Assembly (NCBI GenBank): GCA_964626015.1
Contig: CAZVCC010000008.1
Coordinates: forward strand, 11,538 to 75,537
DNA length: 64,000 nucleotides
Reading direction: 5' to 3'
Source of the DNA: CAIKZJ01 sp964626015
GTDB lineage: Bacteria; Bacteroidota; Ignavibacteria; Tepidaquicellales; Tepidaquicellaceae
The position numbers were made by a program, and so were the translations under genes. Every line of letters starts with the position of its first letter. The first letter of the stretch is position 1. Positions 17,363 through 26,046 of the stretch are shown one piece after another. The notes beneath the pieces were generated by a model. That model had not been told where the DNA came from and did no database searches. It saw only the letters and a list, made by a program, of their open reading frames with translations.

Positions 17363-19350
17363 TATTTGCCTGAGGTACTATTCCCGTTATTTATTAGTGA
17401 AATCACCTCGTTTAGCTGTACTTTTATTTTTTGATCAGAGGGGTTTAAGGTTAAATATTTTTCAAGATATTTTTTTGATTCTTCGTACTGTTTATTTGTT
17501 TTGTATAAAATACCAAGCTGAAGCAGTGCGTCTTTGTAATCGGGGAAAATCTCAACCGCCCTGAGAAGATAAGCCTCACCATTTTTAGGATCGTTACTCA
17601 TTAGACTTACGATTCCTAAATAAAAATAAGTAAGCGAGGAATTAGGGTCTGTCTGCAGGGTTCTATTCAGAAGCTGGGCAGAGTTTTGCAATTGCTGTGG
17701 ATTTCTTGATGATAACCTGTTTTGTACTTCCATAATGATACTGTTAGACATCTTTGAAAGGATGTTAGTACTATTAGGTGTATATTTGAAAATCTCCATA
17801 ATTTCCATGGGAGAAATTTCTTGAGTCGTAAAAAGCGGGGTTTGATTAACGACCCTATACCACTCACGAAGGAATGCGACGTAAGTAACTCCGTTTTTAT
17901 TTAGATACTGTTTCATTTCTTCGACATAATTCGCATCGGAAATTTTAGTTATAAGTTCGGGGGTAACGAGTCCTGCAACGTCAACAATTTTTCTTTTGCT
18001 GTAAAATCCTATGGCGCCGACATCGTGAGTAGCTATTATATCGTTTTCGCCTGTATTAGCAGCAATCCATTTTGCAGCTTCAACCTGTCTATCATTAATA
18101 TATTTGCATTCATCTATATAATTATTTTTGTTTTCAAGATAATTATTAAATGAAAAAGCAGATATAACTAATAATAATATTATAGTACCGTAGACAGCAA
18201 CAGTACGGTTTTTAAGAAAACCTCCAAATGCTTTAAACATATCCTTAAACCCTGTTGATGAAACAATAATCATAAGCGGAATAACCGGCATTAGATATCT
18301 TCCAAATCTATGGGCATAAGGGAGTTTATACCAGTAAATAAACACAAACGCTGCGATGAATACTAAATAAAGGAAATTACCATTGTATTTCTTTTTGAAT
18401 AAGTCAGCAAGCGTGAAATAAAGACCTGCAAAGAACCCAATGATTATAATACCATAAGAACCTTTTGTGAAATAATCCCAAACTTCAAACTTTAGAAACT
18501 CTGCACGACTTCTAAATTCAGGTGCATAATAAGTCAGTTTTGCATTGTAAGTGTTTGGAAGCAAAGAACCTGAAAGAGTAAGGTTCATTATGAAATAAAT
18601 TACAAGAAAAACAACGGCAATAACACCGATCTTAATAAAATCCTGCTTTGTAAACAGTTTAATTGCCGTATTTGATTTTGACAAATGATTTAGCAGCATA
18701 TAATCAACGGCAAGAGCTCCGATGAAGGCAACACCATCGGGACGAGTCCACATGATAAGGGATAAGAATATTCCAAAGGGGATAACATCCCTCTTGCGGT
18801 AGAAATATGCTGTTGCAACAAGAACAAAGATAAACATCGTCGTTTCCATCCCGCTGACGGAAACAAAATTCATCCATTTATCAACAATAAATATTGCTGT
18901 TGCCAATAAAGCGTAGATATTTTCTTTAGCAAATTCGAATGAGGCGAGTTTATAAAAGAAGGCTGAAGAAAGTACAAAGAAAGTAATCCCCAAAACATAG
19001 CTTAGAATCATCTCGTTTGAAGTAACAAAGAATCCGGCAGAGAGGAGTAAAGTATATATCGGGGAGGTAGAACCTGCTGTTGCCATTTCATTTTTGAAAT
19101 AAGAAAAGCTACCGTAATCAACAAGATTCTTTGCAAAAGTCAGATGAATCCAAGGATCATCAAGAGGGAAACCCAGAATGTTGTTTGCTACACTGGCGGA
19201 ATAAATATAAATAAATGAAAGAAGAAAACTTATAACTGCAATACCTGCATAGATTGCGATCCTCAGTGATTGATTAGGTTCAAATATATACGAAGTGTCA
19301 AAAGACACTTTTGTTTTCACCTGTTGTTTTTGTTTTTTAGACTTAGCCAT
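17362..19350 (-). CDS. GT-C-fold (PMT/ArnT-like) membrane glycosyltransferase with TPR tail
   Basis: A 662-residue integral membrane protein. After a Lys-rich cytosolic start, about ten hydrophobic helices follow (35-415). The first periplasmic loop carries LDDPWIHLTFAKNL, the acidic pair seen in GT-C enzymes that use polyprenyl-phosphate sugars, and TAGSTSPIYT follows. A soluble periplasmic region (~420-555) is followed by two or three TPR repeats (about 570-650: YFYLGIVSLMSNDPKNGEAY, ALLQLGILYKTNKQYEESKK). It probably glycosylates an envelope substrate; TPRs may recruit a partner. It sits between typA (60-nt gap) and mltG (overlap). Confidence 0.8.
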   Translation of the reverse strand: MAKSKKQKQQVKTKVSFDTSYIFEPNQSLRIAIYAGIAVISFLLSFIYIYSASVANNILGFPLDDPWIHLTFAKNLVDYGSFSYFKNEMATAGSTSPIYTLLLSAGFFVTSNEMILSYVLGITFFVLSSAFFYKLASFEFAKENIYALLATAIFIVDKWMNFVSVSGMETTMFIFVLVATAYFYRKRDVIPFGIFLSLIMWTRPDGVAFIGALAVDYMLLNHLSKSNTAIKLFTKQDFIKIGVIAVVFLVIYFIMNLTLSGSLLPNTYNAKLTYYAPEFRSRAEFLKFEVWDYFTKGSYGIIIIGFFAGLYFTLADLFKKKYNGNFLYLVFIAAFVFIYWYKLPYAHRFGRYLMPVIPLMIIVSSTGFKDMFKAFGGFLKNRTVAVYGTIILLLVISAFSFNNYLENKNNYIDECKYINDRQVEAAKWIAANTGENDIIATHDVGAIGFYSKRKIVDVAGLVTPELITKISDANYVEEMKQYLNKNGVTYVAFLREWYRVVNQTPLFTTQEISPMEIMEIFKYTPNSTNILSKMSNSIIMEVQNRLSSRNPQQLQNSAQLLNRTLQTDPNSSLTYFYLGIVSLMSNDPKNGEAYLLRAVEIFPDYKDALLQLGILYKTNKQYEESKKYLEKYLTLNPSDQKIKVQLNEVISLINNGNSTSGK

Positions 19351-19410
19351 TTAACTTGTTATCTTTCAGAAATAAACAATAAAAATATCAAATTTGAGAA
19401 GTATATTCAA

Positions 19411-21240
19411 TTAGAATGGTCTGTCACCCCTATAACGAGTTTGTGCAGAAAGAATTGACTTTCTGATTCTAATACTTTTCGGAGTCACTTCAACCATTTC
19501 GTCATCATTTATAAATTCTATTGCACGCTCCAGTGTAAGCGGAATTACGGGGGTAAGGATGATGCTTTCGTCTTTGCTTGATGCTCTCATGTTGGAAAGC
19601 TTTTTAGGCTTGCATGCATTAACATTTAAGTCGTTATCGCGGTTGTGTTCCCCTACTACCATCCCTTCATAAACTGCCTCTCCGGGCTTTACAAAGAGTA
19701 CTCCACGCGGCTCAAGGTTGAAAAGTGCATATCCGGTTGTTTCGCCCTGCCTGTCTGAAACCAATGAACCCGTAAGGCGTACGGGATAATCACCACGGTA
19801 TTCTTCATAACCCTGCAGATAGCTGTTCATAATTCCTGTACCCTTTGTATCCGTAAGAAACTCATTTCTATAGCCTATTAAACCACGTGAAGGAATTGAG
19901 AATTCAATGCGAACTCTCCCCTGGCTGTGATTGACAAGATTTATCATCCTGCCTTTTCGTTGAGATAATTTATCAGTAACAATGCCGGTAAAGGACTCGC
20001 CGCAATCAACGAAAAGGTGCTCGATGGGTTCGAGCTTTTTACCGTCTTTATTTTTGTATATAACGTTAGGCCTTCCAACACTGAGTTCGTACCCTTCTCT
20101 GCGAAGTGTTTCAATTAAAATAGCCATTTGAAATTCACCACGACCTTTTACAACAAAACTATCAGTGGTTTCACTCTCTTCGATTTTTAAAGCAACATTG
20201 CTTTGTGTTTCTTTAAAGAGCCTTTCTTTAAGCTTTGCAGACTGAACATACTTCCCTTCTCTTCCCGAAAAAGGAGACGTATTAATTCCGAACATCATTG
20301 AAATAGTAGGTTCATCAACAGCAAGTCGCTTAAGAGCTTTTGGTGCATCCTGATTACAAATTGTGTCGCCTATGTGTACATCATCAATTCCCGCAACAAC
20401 TATTATATCACCCGCATCAGCAGACTCTACTTCTTTAAGTGAGAGCCCCGAGTAAGCCTGAAGTTTTGTAACTCTAAGCGGAATAGCCGCACCATCTTCA
20501 TTAATGCAAACAAGTTTATCATTACACACAGCTTTACCGTTTACCACCTTTCCTACAGCAAGTCTTCCTACATAGTCAGAATAATCCAAATCGGCAACGA
20601 GCATTTGAAACGGTTCTTCGGGATTAAAAGCCGGCGGCGGAATTTCTTTTATAATTTCTTCAAATAGAGGAAGTAAGCTGTCACCTTCATCCTCAAGTTT
20701 ATGTTTAGCTATTCCTTCCTTACCGATTGCATAAAGAACCGGAAATTCAATCTGTTCTTCAGTTGCATCAAGGTCCAGAAAGAGACCATAAATTTCATCA
20801 AGGACTTCTACAGTACGCGCATCCTTTCTATCTATTTTATTAATTACGACAATGATTTTCTTTTTAGAATCGAGCGCTTTCTTCAAAACAAAACGAGTTT
20901 GCGGAAGAGGTCCTTCAGAGGCATCAACAAGCAAAATAGCACCGTCAACCATCATAAGAGCACGCTCCACTTCGCCGCCAAAGTCAGCATGTCCGGGAGT
21001 ATCAAGAATATTAATTTTAATATCACGCCAGAAGACAGAACAGTTTTTAGCAGCGATAGTTATTCCGCGTTCGCGTTCAAGGTCCATGGAATCCATAACA
21101 CGGTCTTCAACGTCTTGATTAGCCCGGAACATACCGCTTTGCTTAAACATAAAATCGACAAGCGTAGTCTTACCATGGTCAACGTGAGCAATAATAGCTA
21201 TATTTCGTATTTTATCATTAAATTTTAGGTTTTTATTCAT
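19411..21240 (-). CDS. typA: Ribosome-associated translational GTPase TypA/BipA
   Basis: A 609-residue GTPase of the EF-G-like family involved in 50S assembly and stress adaptation. Visible motifs are G1 AHVDHGKTTL (about 18-27), the switch region RERGITI, G3 DTPGHADF, G4 NKIDRKDA, then domain II and the EF-G-like C-terminal domains, with the TypA-specific DRQGETTGYALFNLEPRG segment near 515. Length is standard. It heads the array that continues with the GT-C protein, mltG, permease, ubiX-like and aat genes, although the 60-nt gap leaves room for a separate promoter. Confidence 0.97.
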   Translation of the reverse strand: MNKNLKFNDKIRNIAIIAHVDHGKTTLVDFMFKQSGMFRANQDVEDRVMDSMDLERERGITIAAKNCSVFWRDIKINILDTPGHADFGGEVERALMMVDGAILLVDASEGPLPQTRFVLKKALDSKKKIIVVINKIDRKDARTVEVLDEIYGLFLDLDATEEQIEFPVLYAIGKEGIAKHKLEDEGDSLLPLFEEIIKEIPPPAFNPEEPFQMLVADLDYSDYVGRLAVGKVVNGKAVCNDKLVCINEDGAAIPLRVTKLQAYSGLSLKEVESADAGDIIVVAGIDDVHIGDTICNQDAPKALKRLAVDEPTISMMFGINTSPFSGREGKYVQSAKLKERLFKETQSNVALKIEESETTDSFVVKGRGEFQMAILIETLRREGYELSVGRPNVIYKNKDGKKLEPIEHLFVDCGESFTGIVTDKLSQRKGRMINLVNHSQGRVRIEFSIPSRGLIGYRNEFLTDTKGTGIMNSYLQGYEEYRGDYPVRLTGSLVSDRQGETTGYALFNLEPRGVLFVKPGEAVYEGMVVGEHNRDNDLNVNACKPKKLSNMRASSKDESIILTPVIPLTLERAIEFINDDEMVEVTPKSIRIRKSILSAQTRYRGDRPF

Positions 21241-21344
21241 CTATTTGATTAAATTAGAGTGCAAAATACTCTTTTAAAGTCTGATAAAACAGGGAGAAAA
21301 AGTGCAGAAAATAGTTGATTTGTTAACTATAAATATTTTAAAAT

Positions 21345-21400
21345 TATATCGGGGATTCCACATTTGCATTTTTAATGTTTTAGCCGAAATCCCCGATATA
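21345..21400. repeat. Inverted repeat with 13-nt arms and 30-nt loop
   Basis: Arms tatatcggggatt (21345-21357) and aatccccgatata (21388-21400) are perfectly complementary. They enclose a 30-nt A/T-rich loop. The element lies between typA and the small exported protein gene, both on the minus strand, about 55 nt downstream of the latter's stop. It could be a terminator-like structure, an RNA element or a remnant of a small mobile repeat. No T-run follows on either strand. Confidence 0.7.
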
Positions 21401-21454
21401 CTTACCGCTTCATGTTCCGTGCGGACGCCTTAGCGGATTTTTACTTTTAATACG

Positions 21455-21805
21455 TCAATTAAAAGTAACCTTAACAGATGCTTTGTTTTGATTTGATTTC
21501 AAATTCGGATACACGTAATAGGTTCCTCGTTTAAGTTGGTAACCTATTGCATCTTCCATTGAATCGAAATTCTGTACAAGCACACCATAGCTATCTGCAA
21601 TCCAAAACCCTTTATTGCTACCTGTTACTTTTATTATAGTAGCATTTGAAGACAAAGTAATTCCCTCACAACTAAGCTCTGCGTTTTTGCCCGCTGTACC
21701 TTTTGTTTGTTCACCATAGACTGTTTGCTGAGAATAGGCATCTAATGAAAGAAACAAAAATAGTAAAACAAAACAAGTGAATAAGGTCTTTGTTAGAGTT
21801 TTCAT
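21455..21805 (-). CDS. Small exported protein of unknown function
   Basis: A 116-residue protein starting at the ATG at 21805 (a TTG two codons upstream is possible). A signal peptide MKTLTKTLFTCFVLLFLFLS ending at about LDAYSQ is followed by a small, probably beta-rich mature domain of ~90 residues with one Cys (LSCEGITLSS). I recognise no family. The mature part ends in KASVKVTFN, reminiscent of a final beta strand. Single gene; a short inverted repeat (21441-21451 with 21458-21468) spans its stop codon. Confidence 0.65.
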   Translation of the reverse strand: MKTLTKTLFTCFVLLFLFLSLDAYSQQTVYGEQTKGTAGKNAELSCEGITLSSNATIIKVTGSNKGFWIADSYGVLVQNFDSMEDAIGYQLKRGTYYVYPNLKSNQNKASVKVTFN

Positions 21806-21992
21806 TTTCAATAAATTAAGGTTTATGAAAAATGTTAAATCTTATACTAAATACTCATAATTTGATTGTAAAAAAAGGCATAATTTAATCCACCCCAAAG
21901 TTAAATAATGCAATGCAAGTCTTTTTAAACATCTTCCATTCTGAATAGAATTACTTTAATGAAATATATAGTTTGAATAAAATTTAACGCTT

Positions 21993-22862
21993 ATGCCGAT
22001 TGAAAAAGCTTACTTTGTAGCAGACCTTCATGGAAAAAAATCGAGATGTGACAAATTATGTGAGTTTATATACGAAGACACACCCGAGCTTGTGCTAATT
22101 GGGGGGGATATTCTTCCTTCGGGCATTTCAATATTGAGCGATGAAAATACAAATAGAGATTTTCTCGAAGATTATTTAAAAGTAAAGCTTACAAAATTAA
22201 GAGATAAGTTGGGAAAAAGCTTTCCAACTATTCTTGTAATTGAAGGCAATGATGATCCAAAGATTTTTGAGAGAAAATATATAGAGTTTGAGGAAATTGG
22301 TCTCTGGAAATATATTAACCAAAGGATTTATAAATACAGGGAGTATGATATTGCCGGTTATGCCTACGTACCCCCTACACCGTTTCTTTTGAAGGACTGG
22401 GAAAAATATGATGTTTCAAGGTTTGTTGATGTGGGATGCGTATCACCTGAAGAGGGATTCAGGTCTGAAAAGAAAGAGCAGCACATAATCAGACATGAAA
22501 CAATAGCTGAAGACCTTGAGAAACTTGCCGAAGGAATAGATTTTAAAAGGTCTATTTTTCTTTTTCACTCACCGCCATACAACACAAAGCTCGACAGGAT
22601 TAACACAAGCGGGAAAATGGTTGACCACGTGCAGCCAGATGACCATGTTGGCAGCATTGCAATACATAGATTTATTCAGAGAAATCAGCCGCTTCTGACA
22701 CTTCATGGTCACATACACGAATCAACGAGCATCACAGGTGAGTGGCATGATACAATAGGGAGGACTTATTGTATAAATGCATCGACGAATAAAAGCGAAC
22801 TATCAGTTGTTCGCTTTTCAATAATAGATGACACAATAAAAGCAGAATGTTTATTAATATAA
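21993..22862 (+). CDS. Calcineurin-like metallophosphoesterase
   Basis: A 289-residue cytoplasmic protein with the metal-ligand motifs of the family in order: DLHG (residues 11-14), GGDILP (about 36), EGNDDP (about 84, the GNHD motif with Asp for His), a His in FLFHSPPYN and the final GHIHES. Such enzymes hydrolyse phosphomono- or diesters; the substrate here is unknown. The gene converges on the PEP/pyruvate-binding pair with only 16 bp between stops, so any functional link is speculative. Confidence 0.88.
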   Translation: MPIEKAYFVADLHGKKSRCDKLCEFIYEDTPELVLIGGDILPSGISILSDENTNRDFLEDYLKVKLTKLRDKLGKSFPTILVIEGNDDPKIFERKYIEFEEIGLWKYINQRIYKYREYDIAGYAYVPPTPFLLKDWEKYDVSRFVDVGCVSPEEGFRSEKKEQHIIRHETIAEDLEKLAEGIDFKRSIFLFHSPPYNTKLDRINTSGKMVDHVQPDDHVGSIAIHRFIQRNQPLLTLHGHIHESTSITGEWHDTIGRTYCINASTNKSELSVVRFSIIDDTIKAECLLI

Positions 22863-22878
22863 ACTCCTGAAAGAGAAT

Positions 22879-25800
22879 CTATTCTGCTGTTTTCATTTTC
22901 AATTCACGCGCCGGGTCAGTTACAGCATTAATCTTAACAGCGTAACTATTTTTATTTTCTATATCTTTGTCGGTAATGATGTGTAAGTCCAGTAATGACT
23001 CTATTTCGTAACCTGTTTTTAGATAATTCATTTCAGCAAGGCATTTACCCCAGCCCTCAAACCAGATCTCAAGTTCTTTTCTTTGTTCTTCAGTGCCGCG
23101 AAAATGCACCATCATATCGATATCACTTCCATATCCTGCTGTTGCGTTTTTAGTACTACCAAATACGTAACAGGCAACCACCCCGAACCTTTTGGGGTCA
23201 ATTTCAGATGCAATCTTTTCCGCCATTCTAAGGCGCCATTTCCAATGAACATCTGTACGCTTTTCTTCGACGTCGCTTGGAACGATGTATTGTTCTCCTG
23301 TATCGGTTGGAGTTGCAATATAAGCCAAAGCTTCATCAAGGTCAGCATTAAGAAGTATCTTTAATATTTTACCCTCGCATCTTTTCTTGACATCTATAAC
23401 TTTAATGGTATCGCTAAGGTGTTCATATTCGGGTAATATTTCCTTTAGAATGTTTGAAGAGTTCTTGAGAAAATTTTCATTAAAAATAATATTCTCTTCA
23501 TCAGGATAGAGCGGTATGTATTTAATAGATGCTTCAACAAGGTCCTGAAAGAAATGTGTACCGAAAGAAAGGTCGGGAACGTAGTTGCCCTTCTTCTTTG
23601 CAATTTCAATCAGAACGGAGGTATTGTTAATGTCAGAGTAAGACACATTAACACCAAGTTTAATATCGCCGCGGCTACCCCATCTGCCGGGACCCATTAG
23701 AATGAACTGACGTTTCGGCAGTATTTTATTCAGCTTACCCACGGCTCTTCCGACTTCCTGAAGAGTTTTCAATTCGGAAATACTGTCATAGGAATCCGGG
23801 TCAACGTAAACGACATGGGTTATATCGGCAATGCGTCCATTAGATATGTGCTTGTTTGCGGTGAATACAATCTGTTCAGAGGGTATATCCTTTGGAATAG
23901 GAGACGGCGTAGTTTTTCCGAAAGCACTTTGTGTTCTGCATTGCAAGAGATAAAAATTGTCTCCGTCAGAGGCAAATTCAATATCTACAGGATATCCGAT
24001 ACACGTTTTAAGTGTATTTAAAATGGTGTTAATATCTTTAACGAAAGATGTGTTGTTTATAAGGTTATCAAACGTAGCAATAGAATTATCGCATTCTTCC
24101 TGATAGTCAACTAAGAAGGTTTTCTTCAACTGCCCGTCTTTATAAACGGAAAATATTTTATCGGCTGCGGGATATTCGTTTCCGTATTCTTTAAGCAAGT
24201 CTCGAATATCGATGGATTCGAATACACCGGATTCGAGATTAATTGCGTCAACCTTGTTTGGAGAGTATTTTAATACTTCTTCCGCGGTAATATTAACCCT
24301 AAGTCCGGGAACTCCGGGAGCAACAAGAACCGGGTAATCGTCTCCAATGCGGTCAACAGCCCTTGTACCGAGACCGGGAACGAGTCTCAGCAAACCATCT
24401 TCCCTTTTTATTCTTGGAGACCACCTGAACTCATTATGGCTAAAGGCAACACCTGCAAAAGCGGGCAGATAATATTTCCCGACTTTTCTTCCTACAACTT
24501 CCTGAACGATGATTCCCATTTGTTCATTATAGTCTAGCAATCCACGTTCCGCACGGTATTCAATGGGGTCTGTGTTAAAGATAGAAGCATAAACTTCGGC
24601 AATAGCAGAAGTAAGTTCTTCCAAACGTTTCAGCTTTGAGCCCTGATTTGCGATAAAAAGGCTTTTGTACTTTCCTGAAAACGAGGAGCCTACTCCGTCT
24701 TCAAGCAGTGTCGAGCTTCTGATTACAAGCGGAACCTCGTCGAAATTATCGAGCATAGTTGAAAGGCTCTTAATCATATCAGAGGAGAAGCTTGAATTTT
24801 TGAATAGTTGTACTATATAAGGATACTCCTGTCTGATAATTTCGAAGTCTTTGTATTTTTGTTCAAAAACCTCTTCGAGATTATTGTAATGTATAAAATC
24901 CATCACTCCGTCAGAGGCAATAAAGTAAGTTTTTGGAAGTCTAATCTTCTCGAATAATTCCGGGACCTCCTCTTTAAGAATGTTAGATGCAAGGAAAAGC
25001 CCTGATGTCTTGCCTCCGAGCTTGCCGTGGCTGTTTGCTGTAAAGATAATATTCTTGAATATTTCATCGAAGTCATGAATGGAAATATATTTTTTAGCAA
25101 CCGCAATAAAGGTCAGGCTATCAGAAAGAAATCTTCTGGTAAGCGAAACCCGCAGACTCTTGTCAAGCTCACTCACAAGTTTTGTATATTCGGGAAAATT
25201 ACTTATATAGCGGCGAAGTGCGTCGTAGATTTCATTTAGGGAAGACCCCTGGTCTTCAAGCTTTCCGAGCAGGTTACTTGACTTTTCTTCCTGAATCCAT
25301 TTTTCAAGCCGAGAAAGAACCTCATCTTCGCTTAAATGTTCAGAAGCGATACGAAACACTTCGTCCGTGATTTCACGGAATTTAAGTTTTGCAAGGGGTT
25401 TATTATCATCTATACTGTTATCTGAATCTTCATTGAACTGTTCCCCGTTTTCTTTTAAAAGGTTACCGGCTTCGCTGATTCCGCTCCAGTAAAGGAGGTT
25501 CATCATTTTTCTTGCGATTAGAATATAAAGGTTTCTATCTGTTTCTTTAAGCAGGTCAACGATAGTTTTCCATTTCTTTTCGCTTGCACTTTCAATAATA
25601 GCATTTTCATTATTGCCGTAAGTGGAAAAGAGTGTTTTAAGGTTTTTGTGGAAAATATACTGTCCAATCTTACTTGATATGGTATCAAGAAGTTTGCGTT
25701 CTTCTTTCATGAAAGGACCTTCATCGGAATCTGAGAATTCTGACTTGTAGAACACCTTAATGTAGCCGTCGAGTTTCTTGTCAATATAAATATCCGACAC

Positions 25801-26046
25801 TTGAAACCACTTCGACTCGGAAAAATTACTTGAAGTGTAATTAAGGTCATCATGATGAATCAAGACGCTCGTCTGTTCGGGATACTGCCAACCGGTAAGA
25901 ATAATATCGGGTAGAGCAGCAAGAACCTGTTTAAGGGGGAGGTCAAAATCTTTGAGAGTTTCTTCTATGTTATAGATGCAATTTAGTTCTTTGGCTCTTT
26001 CTTTTAAGTCATTGAGAATATTTTCTATTGAGACTTGTTTACTCAT
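22879..26046 (-). CDS. Multidomain protein: GAF-like + PEP/pyruvate-binding (PPDK-N) domain + nucleotidyltransferase
   Basis: A 1055-residue protein. Residues ~1-150 look like a GAF-type sensor (LNCIYNIEETL start). About 330-730 resemble the ATP-grasp PPDK/PEP-synthase N-terminal domain: GKLGGKTSGLFLAS, PLVIRSSTLLEDGVGSSFSG, MGIIVQEVVG and IEFASDGDNFYLLQCRTQ. A region with GPGRWGSRGDIKLG and FGTHFFQDL follows, shared with the neighbour. Residues 962-977 form a nucleotidyltransferase motif: FGS, ten residues, then DID. I see no PPDK phospho-His motif, so ordinary dikinase chemistry is unlikely. Its ATG overlaps the upstream paralogue's stop by 4 nt. Function unknown. Confidence 0.8.
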   Translation of the reverse strand: MSKQVSIENILNDLKERAKELNCIYNIEETLKDFDLPLKQVLAALPDIILTGWQYPEQTSVLIHHDDLNYTSSNFSESKWFQVSDIYIDKKLDGYIKVFYKSEFSDSDEGPFMKEERKLLDTISSKIGQYIFHKNLKTLFSTYGNNENAIIESASEKKWKTIVDLLKETDRNLYILIARKMMNLLYWSGISEAGNLLKENGEQFNEDSDNSIDDNKPLAKLKFREITDEVFRIASEHLSEDEVLSRLEKWIQEEKSSNLLGKLEDQGSSLNEIYDALRRYISNFPEYTKLVSELDKSLRVSLTRRFLSDSLTFIAVAKKYISIHDFDEIFKNIIFTANSHGKLGGKTSGLFLASNILKEEVPELFEKIRLPKTYFIASDGVMDFIHYNNLEEVFEQKYKDFEIIRQEYPYIVQLFKNSSFSSDMIKSLSTMLDNFDEVPLVIRSSTLLEDGVGSSFSGKYKSLFIANQGSKLKRLEELTSAIAEVYASIFNTDPIEYRAERGLLDYNEQMGIIVQEVVGRKVGKYYLPAFAGVAFSHNEFRWSPRIKREDGLLRLVPGLGTRAVDRIGDDYPVLVAPGVPGLRVNITAEEVLKYSPNKVDAINLESGVFESIDIRDLLKEYGNEYPAADKIFSVYKDGQLKKTFLVDYQEECDNSIATFDNLINNTSFVKDINTILNTLKTCIGYPVDIEFASDGDNFYLLQCRTQSAFGKTTPSPIPKDIPSEQIVFTANKHISNGRIADITHVVYVDPDSYDSISELKTLQEVGRAVGKLNKILPKRQFILMGPGRWGSRGDIKLGVNVSYSDINNTSVLIEIAKKKGNYVPDLSFGTHFFQDLVEASIKYIPLYPDEENIIFNENFLKNSSNILKEILPEYEHLSDTIKVIDVKKRCEGKILKILLNADLDEALAYIATPTDTGEQYIVPSDVEEKRTDVHWKWRLRMAEKIASEIDPKRFGVVACYVFGSTKNATAGYGSDIDMMVHFRGTEEQRKELEIWFEGWGKCLAEMNYLKTGYEIESLLDLHIITDKDIENKNSYAVKINAVTDPARELKMKTAE

